Shown here: piece by piece, positions 49,040 through 60,705 of the stretch
Numbering within the stretch: position 1 is the first letter of the stretch
Layout: each line of letters begins with the position of its first letter
Source: Triops longicaudatus
Lineage: Eukaryota > Arthropoda > Branchiopoda > Notostraca > Triopsidae
Length of the DNA stretch: 64,000 nucleotides
NCBI GenBank assembly: GCA_022885665.1
Contig: JAGQDJ010000049.1
Coordinates: 558,502-622,501, forward strand
Direction: 5' to 3'
Notes under the pieces: model-generated
What the model was told of the DNA's origin: nothing
The model's database searches: none
The model's input: the letters and a program-made list of their open reading frames with translations, nothing else
Translations under genes and position numbers: made by a program

Positions 49040-50717
49040 ATTGCACGGTTCAGTAATTCCATGTGCGTTTGCATTTCGTCGTGTATATTTCCCTGGAGTG
49101 CACTATGTTGGGAATATAATGTATAGAGTTAATGTAATTATCAATAAAATGGATTCCACGCACAACGCTGCGAAGGTTTACGGAATTCAAAACTCACACA
49201 TTTTCGTTATCATTCAAAACTAAAAAAAAAAAACGTTTTGAACGCGTTTTGGTAAAAGTTTTAATGGTACCGCGCACTACACTAGATATTCAGTTTATAA
49301 CCTTGTGACGTCACGTCTGAAGGAGTCTATTGGACACCATTATCCGTATGAAGACATTCAAAACACTCAGTGCCCAAATATATGCCGCAAGGCATTTCCA
49401 ACTTAATTTGCTATAAGTAATTAATCAACGGGTAAAGTACGGAAAGAAAACGATAACCAATCTCATAACGACCTCTAACGACCCTGTAGCAAACGTCCCC
49501 ATGTTGAGCACAAAACGACCCATACACGAGCACCAGCCAAGACAACGATTAAATAAACCTAAATTAACAAGACCGTAACCCAGGGAGGTCGACGAGTTGA
49601 CCCTCCCCCCCCCCCTCCTACAATTTTTTTTTTAAATGGAGAGGATAGAGCAAACCTCAAATGTCAAAAAAGATTGCATACGACCCCAACTCCGAACCAA
49701 AATTCTGGGTACAGCCCCGTAAAATAATACATAAATATTAATACAGCATTCGCAGCTTGTATTTGTCACATTCTGTTTTCGTTATAAATGTACAGATTAA
49801 GATGTAGTTAGTTTCCATACGCGCTACAAAAAAAAAAAAAAAAAAAAAACTGGTAAGTCGGTTTTCTGAATAAGAGTTGCACATTTTTAGAACATCTTTC
49901 TTGAAAGAATGATAGGGTGTACTACATGAGGCGATGATACTACATGATACGATAAGTCATCCGCGTCAAAGGTGCCGTTCATATAACTACTAAATAACTC
50001 TTGTACATTTTCGTTTTTTCGCTTTGCCCCTTTAATGAACTCGTTCTACTCTACGAGATCTTAAAGGCATCGGATCTATATTGACTACATCAAGCCAGAT
50101 ATGTATTAAATACATTCATAGTTTTATTCAAGACACAGCACGAGCAGATCGAGCAAACCTTGTCTTATACCTACTAGTGAATCGGTCGTTTTCTGCCCAT
50201 TTTTTGGACGTTTTGCTACAGGGTCATTATGGTCGCAAAAATCAAGTCGTTCTAGTAAAGCTTTTTGTGAATTGTACCGTTATTTCACCATAATTAACTC
50301 CCTGGAATTTCATTGTTATATGTTAGTGCAAACGAAAAAAATTTAAATATGAAATACCTTTATATTATTATTATTTTTATAATGTTGTCTGAATTAAGGG
50401 ACAACAAATTGCTCACACTATATAAGCTCAGGTGTGAAAGACGTAGAAACCTAAAACGATTTGTATCTTCGGCGAAACAATCCACCCCAGGGTTGGTTGA
50501 AGTGTACCAATTGGATTGTTTTGAATAACTGTTACGGACATTTAAAACACTTTTCTCAGAAATGTCCCCCTGGTTGTGACTCCCTTCACGGAGTCCAGTT
50601 CTAGATGCGAACTTAAATCCTGTTCGTAATAATGGCAGTTGGTTAATTGGAGTGAAAGGTGAGCACGTGACCTCACCTGACCTGAACTGCGTTGATTAAG
50701 GTGAAAGCAGGTCGGGG
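49040..50717. other. Repeat-bearing intergenic stretch before zinc-finger gene
   Basis: It holds the VPS52 3' end, a dispersed repeat at 49600-49722 and an A-homopolymer of about 19 bases near 49830. An E-box-like palindromic CACGTG (GTGAGCACGTGACCTCACC) lies near 50660, just upstream of the zinc-finger gene promoter. No exon was recognised. Confidence 0.45.
49600..49722 (+). repeat. Dispersed repeat, copy 2 (family also at 27.2 kb)
   Basis: A C-run, a T/A-rich part, CCTCAAAT, GATTGCATACGACCCCAACT and AAATTCTGGGTACAGCCCCG occur in the same order as at 27188-27302. Confidence 0.5.
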
Positions 50718-50755
50718 TATATAAGGTGCTACTTCGAGGTCGCTGTATCAGTTTG
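50718..50755 (+). promoter_or_regulatory. TATA box and initiator of the zinc-finger gene
   Basis: TATATAAGG starts at 50718, and a TCAGTT initiator of the arthropod type follows with its A at 50750, 32 bp from the first T of the TATA box. This spacing is the classical one. No downstream promoter element is evident. It is the only clear focused promoter in the window and suggests regulated, not constitutive, expression. Confidence 0.75.
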
Positions 50756-50843
50756 GAGAAAGTAGATCAATATCAACTGTTGACAATTCATTTAACAAAC
50801 ATTCCCGGGTTTAGTTGTAGTGTTGTTCAAACGTCAGTCAAAC

Positions 50844-51541
50844 ATGACGTTCTTTTGCGAACCGTTCTCATTTTACGACCTTTTCCCCAACTTGCATTTC
50901 GATTGTGCTGGTATATTTCACTTTTTTCGTTATTTCGTTTATAATTACTACGATTGGGGAAACACTATGTTTACAATTGTGTATTTTTTTCGTCAGGGAC
51001 AAACTGGAACGATATTCTCACACAACCTCTTGCCTATAATCGCGATCGTGACGAATCGCCTGGTTACATGGAAGCTCCCTGTCAAGAAAATTTGTCTACC
51101 AAAACTTCTTCCGAATTGCCCCCAGCAATGTGCACACCTTATCTGCAGCGCCCCCTGGAAGCTACTCATCAGCAGATGGTAGCACCTCAAAATGCATTAA
51201 ATTACCTAAGCAACAGCAACCATCTACCTTCACAACAGCAACCACCTGCATCAGCCCTGAATGCGCGTAGCTATGCACCACCGACTATGGTACCAGCTAC
51301 TAGTACCGACAATAGTATATGCGGCTCAAGCTCGAAGAAGCGTAGCGGTAAAGAAGGCAGAGGTTACCCTTGCCCGCAGTGCGGAAAAAATTTCACGTCC
51401 TCCTCCAATTTGGCGGTTCATGCAATGATTCATAGTGGCACGAAACCTTTCAAGTGCGAATTGTGCCCTTGGGCTTTTAGGCAAAAAGCTCATCTGCAGA
51501 AACACATGCGTCATATCCACAAAATGGTGGTGGCTAAATGA
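50844..51541 (+). CDS. Small two-finger C2H2 zinc-finger protein
   Basis: Two exons (50844-50910 and 50997-51541) encode 203 residues. The first exon gives MTFFCEPFSFYDLFPNLHFD and splices in phase 1 into a Gln/Pro/Ser/Asn-rich region. The C-terminus has a basic patch (SSKKRSGKEGR) and two C2H2 fingers: CPQCGKNFTSSSNLAVHAMI with its final His, and CELCPWAFRQKAHLQKHMRH up to its last His. The linker HSGTKPF departs slightly from TGEKP. The protein ends nine residues after the second finger. It is most likely a nuclear DNA-binding regulator. Two fingers alone do not identify an ortholog. An AATAAA lies near 51676. The TATA/initiator promoter about 94 bp upstream of the ATG supports this start. 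Confidence 0.85.
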
Positions 51542-53055
51542 AGATTCCTTGTATTCCGGCTCATCTTTGCATAGCTTCACCTTGACTTAATGTGACATTG
51601 ATTGCTTTAACTTGACGATTGTGCACTTGTGTAAGAATATTATATAAATTGTATAATGCGAATAAATTATAATTGAATAAAGTTATTAATGAAAACTCAG
51701 TGCATGCGAATACGTTTCAGGACTTCTTTCTTGTAGCTTTTAGCATTTCTTGACATCTAGCAAGAGCCTGAATTTTCGCTATGATTGCATTTATAGCAGT
51801 TGAAAACAATTCAAAGCTAGAAGATGGTCAGGAAAATCTGAACGCTTTTTTGTTCTTTATTATTCACTTCACGCGAAAATAAAGGTCTAGTCTCAAATTA
51901 TGCTCGTTTGATGGATTAGTGACCTGTCTATAAAAAAAAATATTGTACGTTTTAAGAAGACGAAAAATAACACCGAACTACCATAATAAGTAGAGGCTCT
52001 TCCTGTTGTACAAAGTGAGATGCTCCTCCATCTGTACAGTTTCGACTTTGGTATGGGACAAAATGGCCATGTGTTTTGCCGCAAGGTAGCTAGCATCTAA
52101 TTTCTATAAAAAAGCGTACAGTAGAATTTGAAGATATTTTTGAAATCTTATAGATATAATGCAAACTTATAGTAGAATTGTTGAAGCATTGTGAAAGGTG
52201 GAAGGCTTTTTTCCGTTAGGAAATACGTCTAAACAAAAACTCATGGAAGCTTTTTTTGGAAGTTTTCTGCTTCTTGTTGTCGACATTTTTGTTTCCCATA
52301 CTTTTTTCTCGGCTGTTATTAACCGAGTATAAATAACACAGAAAGATACCCGATGGGGAATGGAAATTACGTGTCAGTCGAGTTGGCGTAATCCGAGGCT
52401 AGTGTCCATTACGTTGAACGGGAGTGAAATGGGACTTGGGGTTGCAAATTATCCGAGTTGCAAATAAGTGGGTTCCCTTATACGTAACGTGAAAACGAAA
52501 ACACTAAGAACGTTTTTACATAAAAATAGCCACAAATTGAGTTGTTATTAATTCTATCGTGTAGACTTCACTCTTTTTCGACGAAACTTTCTAATGGGAT
52601 CTTAGTTGTATTTACTGGCTTATTTTTTCAATTTCCCAGGCGTTTGCGTAAGTTGTGTGCTTTTTTTTTTTTTTTTTTTTTAATATCATAAACAGAAAGT
52701 TGTAGGATTTGAAAAGCTAATTTGAAAACGCGCGTGGAGCTGGTCTTCTCTGTAAGATAGAGCCATCTGTGAATGGATTCTTAATTACTCACGTGTCGTT
52801 TGTTTACCGTCGAGGGTGGAACGTGGAAAGAGGTGGGTAAATTTTCCCTTTGCGTTGTTCCAGTTAACCAATTCCTGCGCCGGTAAACATCTTTGCTATT
52901 TCGTATTCACGTAGGCTAGTATTGGGAATCCATTGATCCTATCTTACTGCCCTTCTGCTGTTTTCCGTTCGGTTCCTATGGCGTTAGGGGCGCATTGACT
53001 ACCGGTATAATAGTAGTTCCAAAGGATCTGATACGTAAAACAAAGAAACAGAACA
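51542..53055. other. Intergenic stretch between zinc-finger and DHHC genes
   Basis: It contains an inverted copy of the dispersed repeat of 27.9 kb (52370-52480) and a T-homopolymer of about 20 bases near 52665. No exon was recognised. Confidence 0.45.
52370..52480 (-). repeat. Dispersed repeat, copy 2 (inverted copy of 27.9 kb)
   Basis: Read on the minus strand, this gives TTTCACTCCCGTTCAACGTA and further to GGATTACGCCAACTCG, matching the core at 27880-28005. The best-conserved part is about 70 bp. Confidence 0.6.
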
Positions 53056-53922
53056 ATGTGGGACAGTCAATGGAGAATTTCTTGGCTGCCACGGACAACT
53101 TCTGATTTCATCGCCTTTCTTTTCGTTTCTGCTATTATCCCTGCCATCTACGTCTACGAGACAAGCATCGTCTTTCCCACCATCTACCATGACAACCCTT
53201 TCCTGGTTTACTTGCATTCCATATTAGGAACCTACCTCCTCATCAATTTAGTTGGGAATATGATGGGCGTCGTAATGGTGGACACCAGCATTAAAGGCCT
53301 AGTTTTTTCCCCGAGTCAAGCCAAACCCGACGAAGGTTGGCGTTATTGTTCGAACTGCGAGACAATAGTCCCGCCCCGCTCTTGGCATTGCGAGCGGTGC
53401 AAAACTTGTATTCTCTCCCGGGAGCACCACTGTGCTTTTACGGGTTACTGCGTGGGTCACCGAAATCGTCGTTACTTCATGTGCTTCGTCTTCTACATGT
53501 GGTTATGTACTGCGTATTGCACGTATTTTAATCACGGTTTTATCATGAATTCTTTGGGCACATTTACCTGGCGACATATTGTCCGTGTCATTATGCCCAT
53601 GGCCGTCATACTCTTGGGTTTCGATTATTCCGCCACGCAGTTCTACACTTTCTTTTATACGGTTACTATTATTGGTTTCTTATTTACCTCAACTTTGCTC
53701 TACATTCATGTCAAGTTAATATGGAATGGAATGACGACCTATGAGAGCAACCAAAAAGTGACTCGCTACGACTTGGGACCATATCAGAATTTTAAAGAAG
53801 TTTTTGGCGAAAATTGGTTGCGTGCTATTCTGTTCCCATTTTGTAACTCGCCTTTACCTCATGACGGAGTTCGTTTCCACACTCGCGAAGAATGGCAGCT
53901 TGAAGGCTCAAAACATCGATAA
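53056..53922 (+). CDS. DHHC-family palmitoyltransferase, EHHC variant (ZDHHC24-like)
   Basis: A single uninterrupted exon of 288 codons. The family transfers palmitate from CoA to cysteines of membrane-associated proteins, mostly in the Golgi or ER. Two N-terminal spans (about 17-35 and 50-75) precede the Cys-rich domain (WRYCSNCETIVPPRSWHCER, then CKTCILSREHHCAFTGYCVG), followed by two or three further spans (about 142-160, 175-192, 200-222). The catalytic tetrapeptide reads EHHC (GAG CAC CAC TGT), not DHHC, while the acylated Cys and both His remain. The nearest relatives by architecture are ZDHHC24 and its insect homologs. Lack of introns in an intron-rich region could mean retroposition. 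Confidence 0.88.
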   Translation: MWDSQWRISWLPRTTSDFIAFLFVSAIIPAIYVYETSIVFPTIYHDNPFLVYLHSILGTYLLINLVGNMMGVVMVDTSIKGLVFSPSQAKPDEGWRYCSNCETIVPPRSWHCERCKTCILSREHHCAFTGYCVGHRNRRYFMCFVFYMWLCTAYCTYFNHGFIMNSLGTFTWRHIVRVIMPMAVILLGFDYSATQFYTFFYTVTIIGFLFTSTLLYIHVKLIWNGMTTYESNQKVTRYDLGPYQNFKEVFGENWLRAILFPFCNSPLPHDGVRFHTREEWQLEGSKHR

Positions 53923-54223
53923 GCATGTTCTTGTTAGGCTACTTAACTGTATTCTCCTAGTCGTTTATGTGCAAAATAAATTGGTACAGAAGACAAAACC
54001 ATTTCTTTTTCTAATTTCTTTTTCGTGTTCTCCGAGGGGTTCTGACAAAAATATGATTCTCGGTTTCTAGAGGGCAGACCTTTGGGTCCAAAGTTCGCAT
54101 CATTCTCAACGTGCCGAATTACTAACATATGGTTTTGTAGAAACCGAAAACAGTACCGAAGTATTAGAGTGACAAAGTAACTACCCAATCCTTGTTTGCT
54201 TATTTCTTTTCTGTTTAGTGATA

Positions 54224-55830
54224 ATGTATTCCGTACCTGCGAACCATATTTTGCATGGAGGCTATTGTCATCCTGTGTTGCGCCAATGGCAAAGTGGGAA
54301 CACATCTATTCTGCCGCAAAATCTCATGTACCCACTTTTCATCGTGTAAGTAAATCTCTTAAATTGCTATAAATTGCAAAGATAGTTTTAACTCTTTTAA
54401 CTGTATTTTAGAGATGACCCAGATGCAGTTGAACCAATTTTGAGCATGCCAGGAGTTTCGAGATTTGGTGTCCGTACGTTGGAAGAACACTTAAAACCGA
54501 TTGTGACTAACGGACTGAGCTCCGTGCTCTTATTTGGCGTACCTAGTAAGATCAAAAAGGTATTCTTGAATACTTGAACCTTTCGCATACCGATACTGTA
54601 TTGAAATTCGAAGTTAAAGGTATAACGTTGCAAACGCGGTAAGAGCGAAAAAATGCTCGTAGTTATTAATGTTGCTGGTCAAGTGTTTGCTACCTGTTTT
54701 GCTTGATAATCATCTTCGGCAGTAACCAGACCGTTAATGCGATTTGTATAGGATGAACGCGGTTCCGGTGCGGATGATCCCAACAATCCGGTAATTGCTG
54801 CTATTCAAATGATTCGGAAGAATTATCCGGACGTTGTCATAGCTTGTGACGTAAGTTGACTTCACTCTTTGAACTTTAAAATAATTTGCAGACGTAAGGT
54901 AAATCTACTTGCGTAAATATACCAGGGTTACGTTGAGTTGCCTATTGAAAAATGTGTGTAAAAGACGTAACGAATGAACTCGAAACGAAAATAAGGAAAA
55001 TCTGTCATTATTGCGTTAGTTAACGATTTTTATTTTATTCCTCAGGTTTGCTTGTGTCCGTATACGTCTCACGGTCATTGCGGAATCTTAAAACCTGATG
55101 GTGCTTTTGACAATGCAGCCAGCGTTCAGCGGTTAGCGGAACAAGCTCTAGCGTACGCCAAAGCAGGCAAGGCTCAGTGATCCATTCCATTACTTGAGTT
55201 ATAAAGAAGACTGTTAGGAGCACATGTTGTGGCACCTTCGGACATGATGGATGGTCGTGTAGGTGCAATTAAACATATTCTGGTGGAAAATCAAATAGCT
55301 AACCGCACGAGTGTTCTTTCGTACGCCGTTAAATTCGCTTCGTGCTTTTACGGGCCCTTCCGAGATGCAGCACACTCCGCGCCAGCGTTTGGTGATCGTC
55401 GTTGCTATCAACTACCGGCCGGAGCTCAGGGCTTAGCTCAACGGGCAGCTGTACGATTGGAGTCCTTTACGAAACAGTTATTATACCATCATGTTGTATT
55501 AGGAACGGGATGTAGCTGAAGGTGCAGATATGTTGATGGTTAAGCCCGGATTAGCGTATTTGGATATTGTACGCAAAACCAAGGATCAATATCCTCAATA
55601 TCCTATGTTTATTTATCAAGTAATGCTTGTTTGACTTATTCTTTGATAACACGATTTGGTATTAGGTCTCCGGGGAATATGCTATGTTATACCATGGCTC
55701 GCAAGCAGGTGCTTTCAACTTACGGGATACGTTAATGGAAGTTTTGATCTCTATGCGAAGGGCTGGTGGCGACGTCATTATTTCCTATTTTACCCCTACA
55801 ATTCTTGAATGGCTCCAGAACAAAGCTTAG
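54224..55830 (+). CDS. ALAD: Delta-aminolevulinic acid dehydratase (porphobilinogen synthase)
   Basis: Seven exons (54224-54345, 54412-54559, 54752-54850, 55046-55166, 55218-55450, 55503-55619, 55666-55830) encode 334 residues (human 330). The enzyme joins two 5-aminolevulinate molecules to porphobilinogen, the second step of heme synthesis, in the cytosol as an octamer. The zinc-binding triad is intact (CDVCLCPYTSHGHC), so it is a zinc-dependent, animal-type enzyme. Both active-site lysines are present, in SYAVKFASCFYGPFRD and MLMVKPGLAYLD. APSDMMDGRV and FGDRRCYQLPAGA also match. The intron after 55166 needs a GC donor (GCAG|GCAAGG) to keep the frame. Three introns are only 46-52 bp. An acceptor-like TTTAG lies six bases before the ATG, suggesting an intron in the 5' UTR. 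Confidence 0.96.
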
Positions 55831-57151
55831 GGGGATTTATACTATTTGTTCGTGCTTCCTATGGGTTACAAGGGCTATGGGAATGAGGAGTAGGTCACTG
55901 TGTAGGGGTTCAGGAACAATATTGCATGCTTTATATTTTTTGGTGTTAGATTACTGTTGGTAATGGACTGTAATTATTCGTGGGTGGACACATGTCAGAA
56001 AGTAACTTGATAAGGTAATTGCTGTGATCTTTGCATACGGTAGCTTTTCTTCCATGCAGAATGAATCAATATAAGTGACAAAAATATCGAACTCTCGTCT
56101 TTTGATAAATTTAATGTTTGTCTTGAAAGGACAAAATTACAATTTTAAGTGTTGAGAAAGATACAGATGGATAAAAATATATAACTACAGATATCCAGGG
56201 ACTCAAAATATACTAGCGACATGTTACGCGAAATTGCTCACCGAATAAAGTCGTGGATAACAAATAAATGTTACAAGGAAAAATATTTGTATTTTTATTA
56301 TTTCTACGAGAGGTAGGTTTTCTTGTTACGGTACTTTCCAGCTATTGTTAAGACTCCGGGATATAAAACGGATTTTTTTTTAATATCGATAAAAAAAATA
56401 GCGACATCGTCTCCCCCGTAGAAGACAGGCCTGCTATAATTACCAATAGTAGAGGGTCAATTAAGTCTAATAGCACTTTAGATGGATGTACAATAGTACC
56501 TTGCAAAGTCATATATTTCAGACACAATATTACAAAAGGTACCTGAGTTTTTCTTTACACCTTAAAATTTTTAGAAGTTCAAACTTACTGCAGCAGTTTA
56601 ATCCGATATCCATTTCTGGAAGATAAAAAAAGTAGCAAAAATGAACCGTAATTTATAAATTATTGTTATTATTATAAAGGAAAACTCACACTGGTTCACT
56701 AAGTGTCCCCAAAGTAACATTACTGTCAAAATAGGTTCTTTGATATTTGAAATCGTTTTACTGCAGGATGTCTGAAAATGTCCATGTTATACTCCCATAA
56801 AAAGTTTCCAAACGTAGCTCGAAAAGCAACTCACCTATGAAGTATCCTATCCTAGTATGATTGCTCACAACGGTAGTATACTTTTCACGCATGTGGCGCA
56901 CCTCATAGAGAGCAGCACCCTACTCAAAGGTAAAGAGGCGTGGTGAAACAGTGTAGAAGTCGCGCCTTGACGAAAATTCTTCCGGATTTAGCTGCGCGTT
57001 CCCTTTACTAAAGTTGTGTTTGATACGCTCGGTCAGTAAATGTTAGTTGCCAAACTTCATTTCTGCGCCTTTTAAATGGTTCATTGAAAAGTGACCTAAA
57101 TTCAGATTTTAACCTTCTTCGCTCGCCATCTAATTCAACCTACTTCCAGTG
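55831..57151. other. Intergenic stretch between ALAD and MAP2K4
   Basis: It carries the ALAD 3' UTR and the MAP2K4 promoter and 5' UTR. It is AT-rich with no recognised exon, repeat or TATA box. Confidence 0.5.
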
Positions 57152-59306
57152 ATGGCTTCAGAAGACGGTCAAGCGCAAAGTAAAAGTAGATGAACGCCTA
57201 ATTTACTTTTAATGAACTGTGGGTTCTAACACCTGTGTTTATAACAGATGACAAGCGCAGCAGGCTTCGTCTTTCACTCGGCAGTCCGGAATTAAAACCC
57301 GCCAGTTCCCCATCCACCAATTCTTTCCCTACTTCCACCGGCTCTGCTTCTTCAGCTCATTTGTTCGTTTTTTTTTATCTTTTTTTTTTTAACTAATGAA
57401 TGATTTTTCTCAATTTAGGGATCGTTTTCTAGCAACCCAGAATAGTCTTCAATCCAGAGGCACTCTAACTATATCTCCGGAAAAGGTTTTTGTTTTTACG
57501 GCTGAGGATTTAGAAGATCAAGGAGAGATCGGCAGGGGAGGTTATGGCACCGTTAATAAGATGATTCACATTCCTAGCAGGACTGTTATGGCCGTGAAGG
57601 TAAGAATTTTTCACATAGCGTTGATTGTTGTACCGTGGACCATTTTTCTTGTGTATTTTGTAAATAAAAGGTCAGATGTATTTTTTTCACATGTAAGGCA
57701 CCTCATAAAAGCTTCCCTTTTTTGCGTGTTTCCTAAATCATTTTCCGTGATTATGTTTAGCAAACTCATTCCGGCTGAATCTTTAATCCAGTTTCTAAAG
57801 GATAATGGGTCACTTTTTAAACAAGTGATAATTATGAATTATGTAGTCCTAAAGTGCCCCGGAATCATCACACATAAAATGATAAACTCAGTTTTCGAAG
57901 GAAAAGTTGATAATACCTCAATAGGTTCAGTGAAAATTATTTTTTAGAATAAATACACGGATGTTTTATATTCGGTGCAGTCATTTGCTTTTTATCATTT
58001 TGTATGAAAAAAAAGAAGAAAATAAGTGGAGATATTTTAAATTATTGAAAACATATTGTAAGGTGCTGTCAGCTTTGACATACTCACATTCCTAAATCCG
58101 ATTCCAAAGTGCAACAATTTCGGCTATGCATAACAAGCTTATTTCAGAGTATATTGTTATCCTCACTTTCTTTTTTTTTTCAGAGAATACGGTCTACAGT
58201 CGACGAAAGAGAGCAGAAGCAATTGTTGATGGATTTGGAGGTGGTTATGAAGTCCAATAACTGTCCGTATATTGTCCAATTTTATGGTGCTTTATTTAAA
58301 GAGGTAATAAAGTTCTATATGGTTTTTTGGAAGCTAAGAATCTGACTGGTTACGTTTAGGGGGATTGTTGGATTTGCATGGAACTCATGGACGTTTCGTT
58401 AGACAAGTTTTATCGATTTATCTACTACGAACTTAAGCAGCGAATACCGGAAGTCATCTTGGGGAAAATTACTCTCGCCGTAAGAAGATTAACCTTCGTT
58501 CTTTACTTCTCTTTTCCATTTCGCATAAGTAGCTTATAGAACGTGTTTCGCTAGACTGTGCGAGCTCTGAACTACTTGAAAGAAAAATTGGAAATCATTC
58601 ATCGCGATGTCAAACCTTCCAACATTTTGCTGGATAGCAAAGGCAATATCAAATTATGTGATTTTGGAATTTCTGGTCAATTGGTGGATTCGATCGCCAA
58701 AACCCGCGACGCAGGCTGTCGACCCTATATGGCGGTATGCACAAAATCAATTCTGGTTCTTAAAAGGTCATTGGTTGCTTTCAACAGCCTGAAAGGATTG
58801 ATCCTACGTCGGCCGCTGGCTATGACGTTCGATCCGACGTGTGGTCCTTAGGAATCACATTAGTGGAATTGGCCACTGGCAGATTCCCTTACCCGAAATG
58901 GAATTCGGTCTTTGAGCAACTGACTCAAGTCGTCCATGGCGACCCGCCCCGTTTGCAGACCGCTTTGCCGGATGGAACACGATTTTCGGAAGAATTCGTG
59001 AGCTTCGTGAATACGTGGTAAGTGTTAGGTTGAAATACATTCAAGGAACTCCTTAGCGAATCACTTTTGTTATCTTCCTTATTGTTGTCCTTTGCCATGA
59101 TGTTTTAAAATTTATTATTATTATTTTATTTTAGCTTGATAAAGGAGGAAAAACGGCGTCCAAAATACAGCAAACTGTTGGAACACCCATTTTTGCTGAT
59201 GTGCCAAGAAGAAGATGTAGATGTTTCCTCGTACGTCTCCGACATGGTCGAACAGATGACTCAGCAAGGACACACACCTTTTACGATGAATGATCCATCT
59301 CCATAG
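57152..59306 (+). CDS. MAP2K4: MAP2K4 / MKK4 dual-specificity MAP kinase kinase
   Basis: Eight exons (57152-57179, 57248-57362, 57419-57599, 58184-58303, 58360-58479, 58555-58734, 58788-59017, 59135-59306) encode 381 residues (human 399). MKK4 phosphorylates JNK and p38 on their Thr-x-Tyr loops in stress signalling. An N-terminal MAPK docking site is visible (KRSRLRLSLGSPEL). The kinase has GEIGRGGYGTVNKM, the catalytic Lys in MAVK, KRIRS-like RIRSTVDEREQKQLL, HRDVKPSNILL, DFGISGQLVDSIAKTRDAGC with the two activating phosphosites (S and T), and APE. The C-terminal DVD-type region (SSYVSDMVEQM) is present. The donor at the end of the second exon (TT|GTTCGT) is non-consensus but needed for frame, so the second junction is the least certain. 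The long third intron is 584 bp. Confidence 0.95.
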
Positions 59307-60051
59307 ATAGAAACAGACAGACGAAAAAGGAACTGTCGTTCAATGGGAAAAAATCCCTCAATTTTTTCTCTTCTTTTCTGGTTCATTTTGGCAGCTCCTT
59401 GCTCCCGTTCTTATTCCGTTTTGGCTTCAAATACACTCCTTGGGATGGATTCAGTGCAAAAGAAATCATCCTTCACGTAAAGAGCTGCGATAGAAGTGCT
59501 TTTTTATGCAAGAGAGTCCTGCAGAAGTTTCTGTGTAAATATTGTAGAGGAGTAAACATAGACAAATAATACAGCATGGGAACATGTGAAGAAAATTGTT
59601 GCACGCTTTTCCTAAGACTTACGTGTATCTTTTGCGCCATTTGAATGTAAACCCGAATTAAGCTCCTTAAATTCTTCCACATCTTTATTTTCCCTCCTCA
59701 CTTTAGTGTTCCTCTTCTCTTTGTGAAAAAGCGTTTTTGTTGAGAAACAAGTAATATGAGGGAGGACGACATAAGTTCTAATTAGTTCATCGCGGTGTAC
59801 GAAACTCAGACCATCGACCAGCACAGTCTCGTTGCAGAGTTATGTGCGAACTTTCGTGGTCAGAGTCACGAATACTTTTTTCTGGTCGAACTAAGTTCCT
59901 ACAAACAACTTAATCAGCTGAAATGACCGAGCTTACCAAAAGAAATTCTTTTAAAATATTTTTTTTTTTCATTGAGTGCAGAGGAGATTTTGAGTATTAA
60001 ACAGCGCACTGTTGAAGGCCTTTATACATTTCCTGAATTACATCGGTCGTA
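59307..60051. other. Convergent gap, MAP2K4 and TMEM186 3' ends
   Basis: The genes meet tail to tail. The stretch presumably consists of their 3' UTRs. No open frame here resembles a known protein. Confidence 0.5.
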
Positions 60052-60705
60052 CTATTTATACAAATTGGGGTCACCAAACAATTCCATAAACAATTCTGCG
60101 TCCATGATTTTTCCGTATCGAATACTAAGAAAAAAAGTTTTGTCGGTGGAATAGCGTCGAATTTTTACAAACGCATCGCTAGCTCTTTCTTCGGTATCCG
60201 GCAAACGAACGATATCTTCGATGGGTATCAGTACATCGATTCGATTGCCCCAAAAGCCTAGATGAGACACCTTGACTGTTTCTTTATCCTCACTCAGATA
60301 TACCAGTCCAATTACTCGGCGAAAAAATTCGCCCATGATAATCAAAGCTCCTACTGCTACCGATCCCAATCCCACTAATGAGGCTGTCAACGTAGGTGAA
60401 ACTACCCCCGTTTGCGTCAATACAGTGCAAACCCCCGCGCCAATTACCGTTATTGCAGTCTGGTAAATTTTCGCTCGGCAAATGGTTTTCAACGCTACAA
60501 TGTACGGCAATCGATAAACGGGGATGAATACAGGCTTGAGTGCGTTTCCGTTTGTTTGAGAGGAAGCGAACCGATGTAACAAATTTTTCTCTGTGGTGAG
60601 TTCCCTTCCTGTGCTCGGAATCCTGTATCGGCTCGTGCATCCTACATTTAGGAAACTACGGAATTGCGGTTGCCGCACTCCGAGTCGAAGTATCGCGCCT
60701 GCCAT
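60052..60705 (-). CDS. TMEM186: TMEM186, mitochondrial complex I assembly factor
   Basis: A single exon of 217 codons plus stop (human 213). TMEM186 is an inner-membrane protein of the MCIA complex that helps assemble the ND2 module of respiratory complex I. The N-terminus is basic and Ser/Arg-rich (RSFLNVGCTSRYRIPSTGR), as expected of a mitochondrial presequence. Two membrane segments follow (TAITVIGAGVCTVLTQTGVV and LTASLVGLGSVAVGALIIMG), then FFRRVIGLVYLSEDKETVKV and VSHLGFWGNR, which match the family. A longer in-frame start at 60783 would overlap the LUC7L3 coding sequence, so ATG 60705 was chosen. Confidence 0.92.
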   Translation of the reverse strand: MAGAILRLGVRQPQFRSFLNVGCTSRYRIPSTGRELTTEKNLLHRFASSQTNGNALKPVFIPVYRLPYIVALKTICRAKIYQTAITVIGAGVCTVLTQTGVVSPTLTASLVGLGSVAVGALIIMGEFFRRVIGLVYLSEDKETVKVSHLGFWGNRIDVLIPIEDIVRLPDTEERASDAFVKIRRYSTDKTFFLSIRYGKIMDAELFMELFGDPNLYK

